From the NCBI GenBank assembly GCA_031275515.1, contig JAISOQ010000089.1, positions 1-24,200 of the forward strand: DNA of 24,200 bases, written 5' to 3'. This DNA is from Treponema sp. GTDB taxonomy: Bacteria > Spirochaetota > Spirochaetia > Treponematales > Breznakiellaceae. The notes under the pieces are model-generated. The model did no database searches. It saw only the letters and a program-made list of their open reading frames with translations, and had not been told where the DNA came from. A program made the position numbers and the translations under genes. This document shows positions 23,752 to 24,200 of the stretch, one piece after another (the stretch's first letter is position 1; each line of letters starts with the position of its first letter).

Positions 23752-23897
23752 CTAGCAGCCTGTTGCACTTGTGGATTTTTTGCATATTCATGCAAAAAAT
23801 CCCGATAAATGGGCATACTTTGGGAGTTTGTAAGGTATAAATATTCATTTCATGAATATTTATACAATTTTATGCGCGAAGCGCAACAAACTCCTAG
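23752..23897. mobile_element. MITE-like element, 146 bp, hairpin-rich, CTAG-flanked
   Basis: The outer 17 bp on each side are imperfect inverted repeats (13 of 17): CTAGCAGCCTGTTGCAC and CTAGGAGTTTGTTGCGC. Both begin CTAG, which fits a 4-bp CTAG target duplication as made by IS5-type transposases. Inside are a 13-bp perfect hairpin (23773-23785 with 23790-23802), a 14-bp perfect hairpin with 3-nt loop (23835-23848 with 23852-23865) and TGCGC-GAA-GCGCA (23873-23885). The last two are enclosed by GGAGTTTGT/ACAAACTCC (23823-23831 with 23886-23894). It has no coding capacity. An alternative view is a structured RNA. Confidence 0.6.
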
Positions 23898-23909
23898 CCG
23901 AGCCCGTAC

Positions 23910-24200
23910 CTATCTATACCGTCCTTGCAAGGGAGTAGTCCAGAAGGCATCAGAACCAATGCTCGCCGTTGCCGGGAAGCTCACGCTGGTCAAGGCGCTA
24001 CAACCGTAGAAGGCGCCGCTGCCGATGTTCGTCGCCGCCGGAAAGCTTACACTGGTCAAGGCGTCACATGCGCGGAAGGCCCCCTCGCCAATGCCCGTCA
24101 CCAGCGGAAAATCCACCGTGGTCAAGGCGCTATACCGGAAGGCCCAATTGCCAATGCTCGTCGCCGCCGGGAAGCTCACGCTCGTCAGGGCGTCACAATC
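23910..24200 (-). CDS. BspA/TpLRR-type leucine-rich-repeat protein, 3' end only
   Basis: The frame is open from the window edge (DCDALTSVSFPAATSIG) to a TAG at 23910-23912; the internal Met at 24179 is not the start. At least four repeats of about 22 residues follow the pattern ALTSVSFPAATNIGSGAFYGCS, the LRR_5 type common in treponeme and gut-bacterial surface proteins that bind host or microbial ligands. The last repeat breaks off after SDAFW and ends in TTPLQGRYR, which does not fit the repeat. The stop lies 13 bp from the MITE-like element, so the original C-terminus may have been lost. Signal and anchoring regions lie outside the window or are missing. Confidence 0.85.
   Translation of the reverse strand, partial: DCDALTSVSFPAATSIGNWAFRYSALTTVDFPLVTGIGEGAFRACDALTSVSFPAATNIGSGAFYGCSALTSVSFPATASIGSDAFWTTPLQGRYR

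Noticed and set aside
23712..23816. 35-residue N-terminal extension of the PD-(D/E)XK-like protein
   Set aside because: It runs through the MITE-like hairpin region; a good ribosome-binding site serves the ATG at 23711 or 23714.

Overview
The window looks like a spirochaete chromosome segment, most likely a termite-gut-type Treponema or close relative. The basis is gene content: an LptD/OstA-like outer-membrane assembly protein with a spirochaete-style layout, sugar ABC transporter genes without their own ATPase, a FlgO/CsgG-like plus SUMF1-like lipoprotein, and BspA/TpLRR-type leucine-rich repeats. Abundant dispersed repeats and IS remnants fit as well. No rRNA or tRNA gene was recognised, so the assignment is inference.

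Layout. 1-770 is an AT-rich mobile or remnant zone: the first codons of a gene leaving the window, a transposase C-terminal fragment, and an orphan membrane protein. 770-1034 holds a strong candidate pseudoknotted RNA. 1035-6240 is ordinary housekeeping DNA: an RluA-type pseudouridine synthase, a divergent exported transglutaminase-like protein, and a sugar ABC operon (binding lipoprotein, then two permeases). 6241-9400 is an accessory cassette: an EcoRI-family adenine methyltransferase directly abutting a DUF262-HNH nuclease gene. It is bracketed by two copies of a 67-bp direct repeat, two short GC-rich repeats, and two arrays with an exact 21-bp period. 9403-16125 carries lptD-like, a small unknown gene and uvrA, all on the minus strand.

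An intact ISAs1-family element (16126-17344) with 20-bp perfect terminal repeats and no visible target duplication follows. Beyond it the base composition changes: 17460-23250 is visibly more GC-rich than 1035-16125. This part holds a PAP2-like protein lacking a catalytic Asp, a second RluA-family synthase, a NagZ-type glycosidase, a short Rqc2/NFACT protein with its own 21-bp in-frame repeat, a FlgO/CsgG-SUMF1 lipoprotein and a PD-(D/E)XK-like protein. The window ends with a small hairpin-rich MITE-like element flanked by CTAG, and the 3' end of a leucine-rich-repeat gene.

Most interesting points: (i) the methyltransferase/DUF262-HNH pair, with a near-consensus promoter that predicts a leaderless mRNA; (ii) the repeat architecture around it and the recurrence of 21-bp heptad-coding repeats at three loci; (iii) the pseudoknot candidate at 880-992; (iv) the IS on a composition boundary; (v) the MITE-like element. 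All statements come from reading the sequence; no database search or folding program was run.
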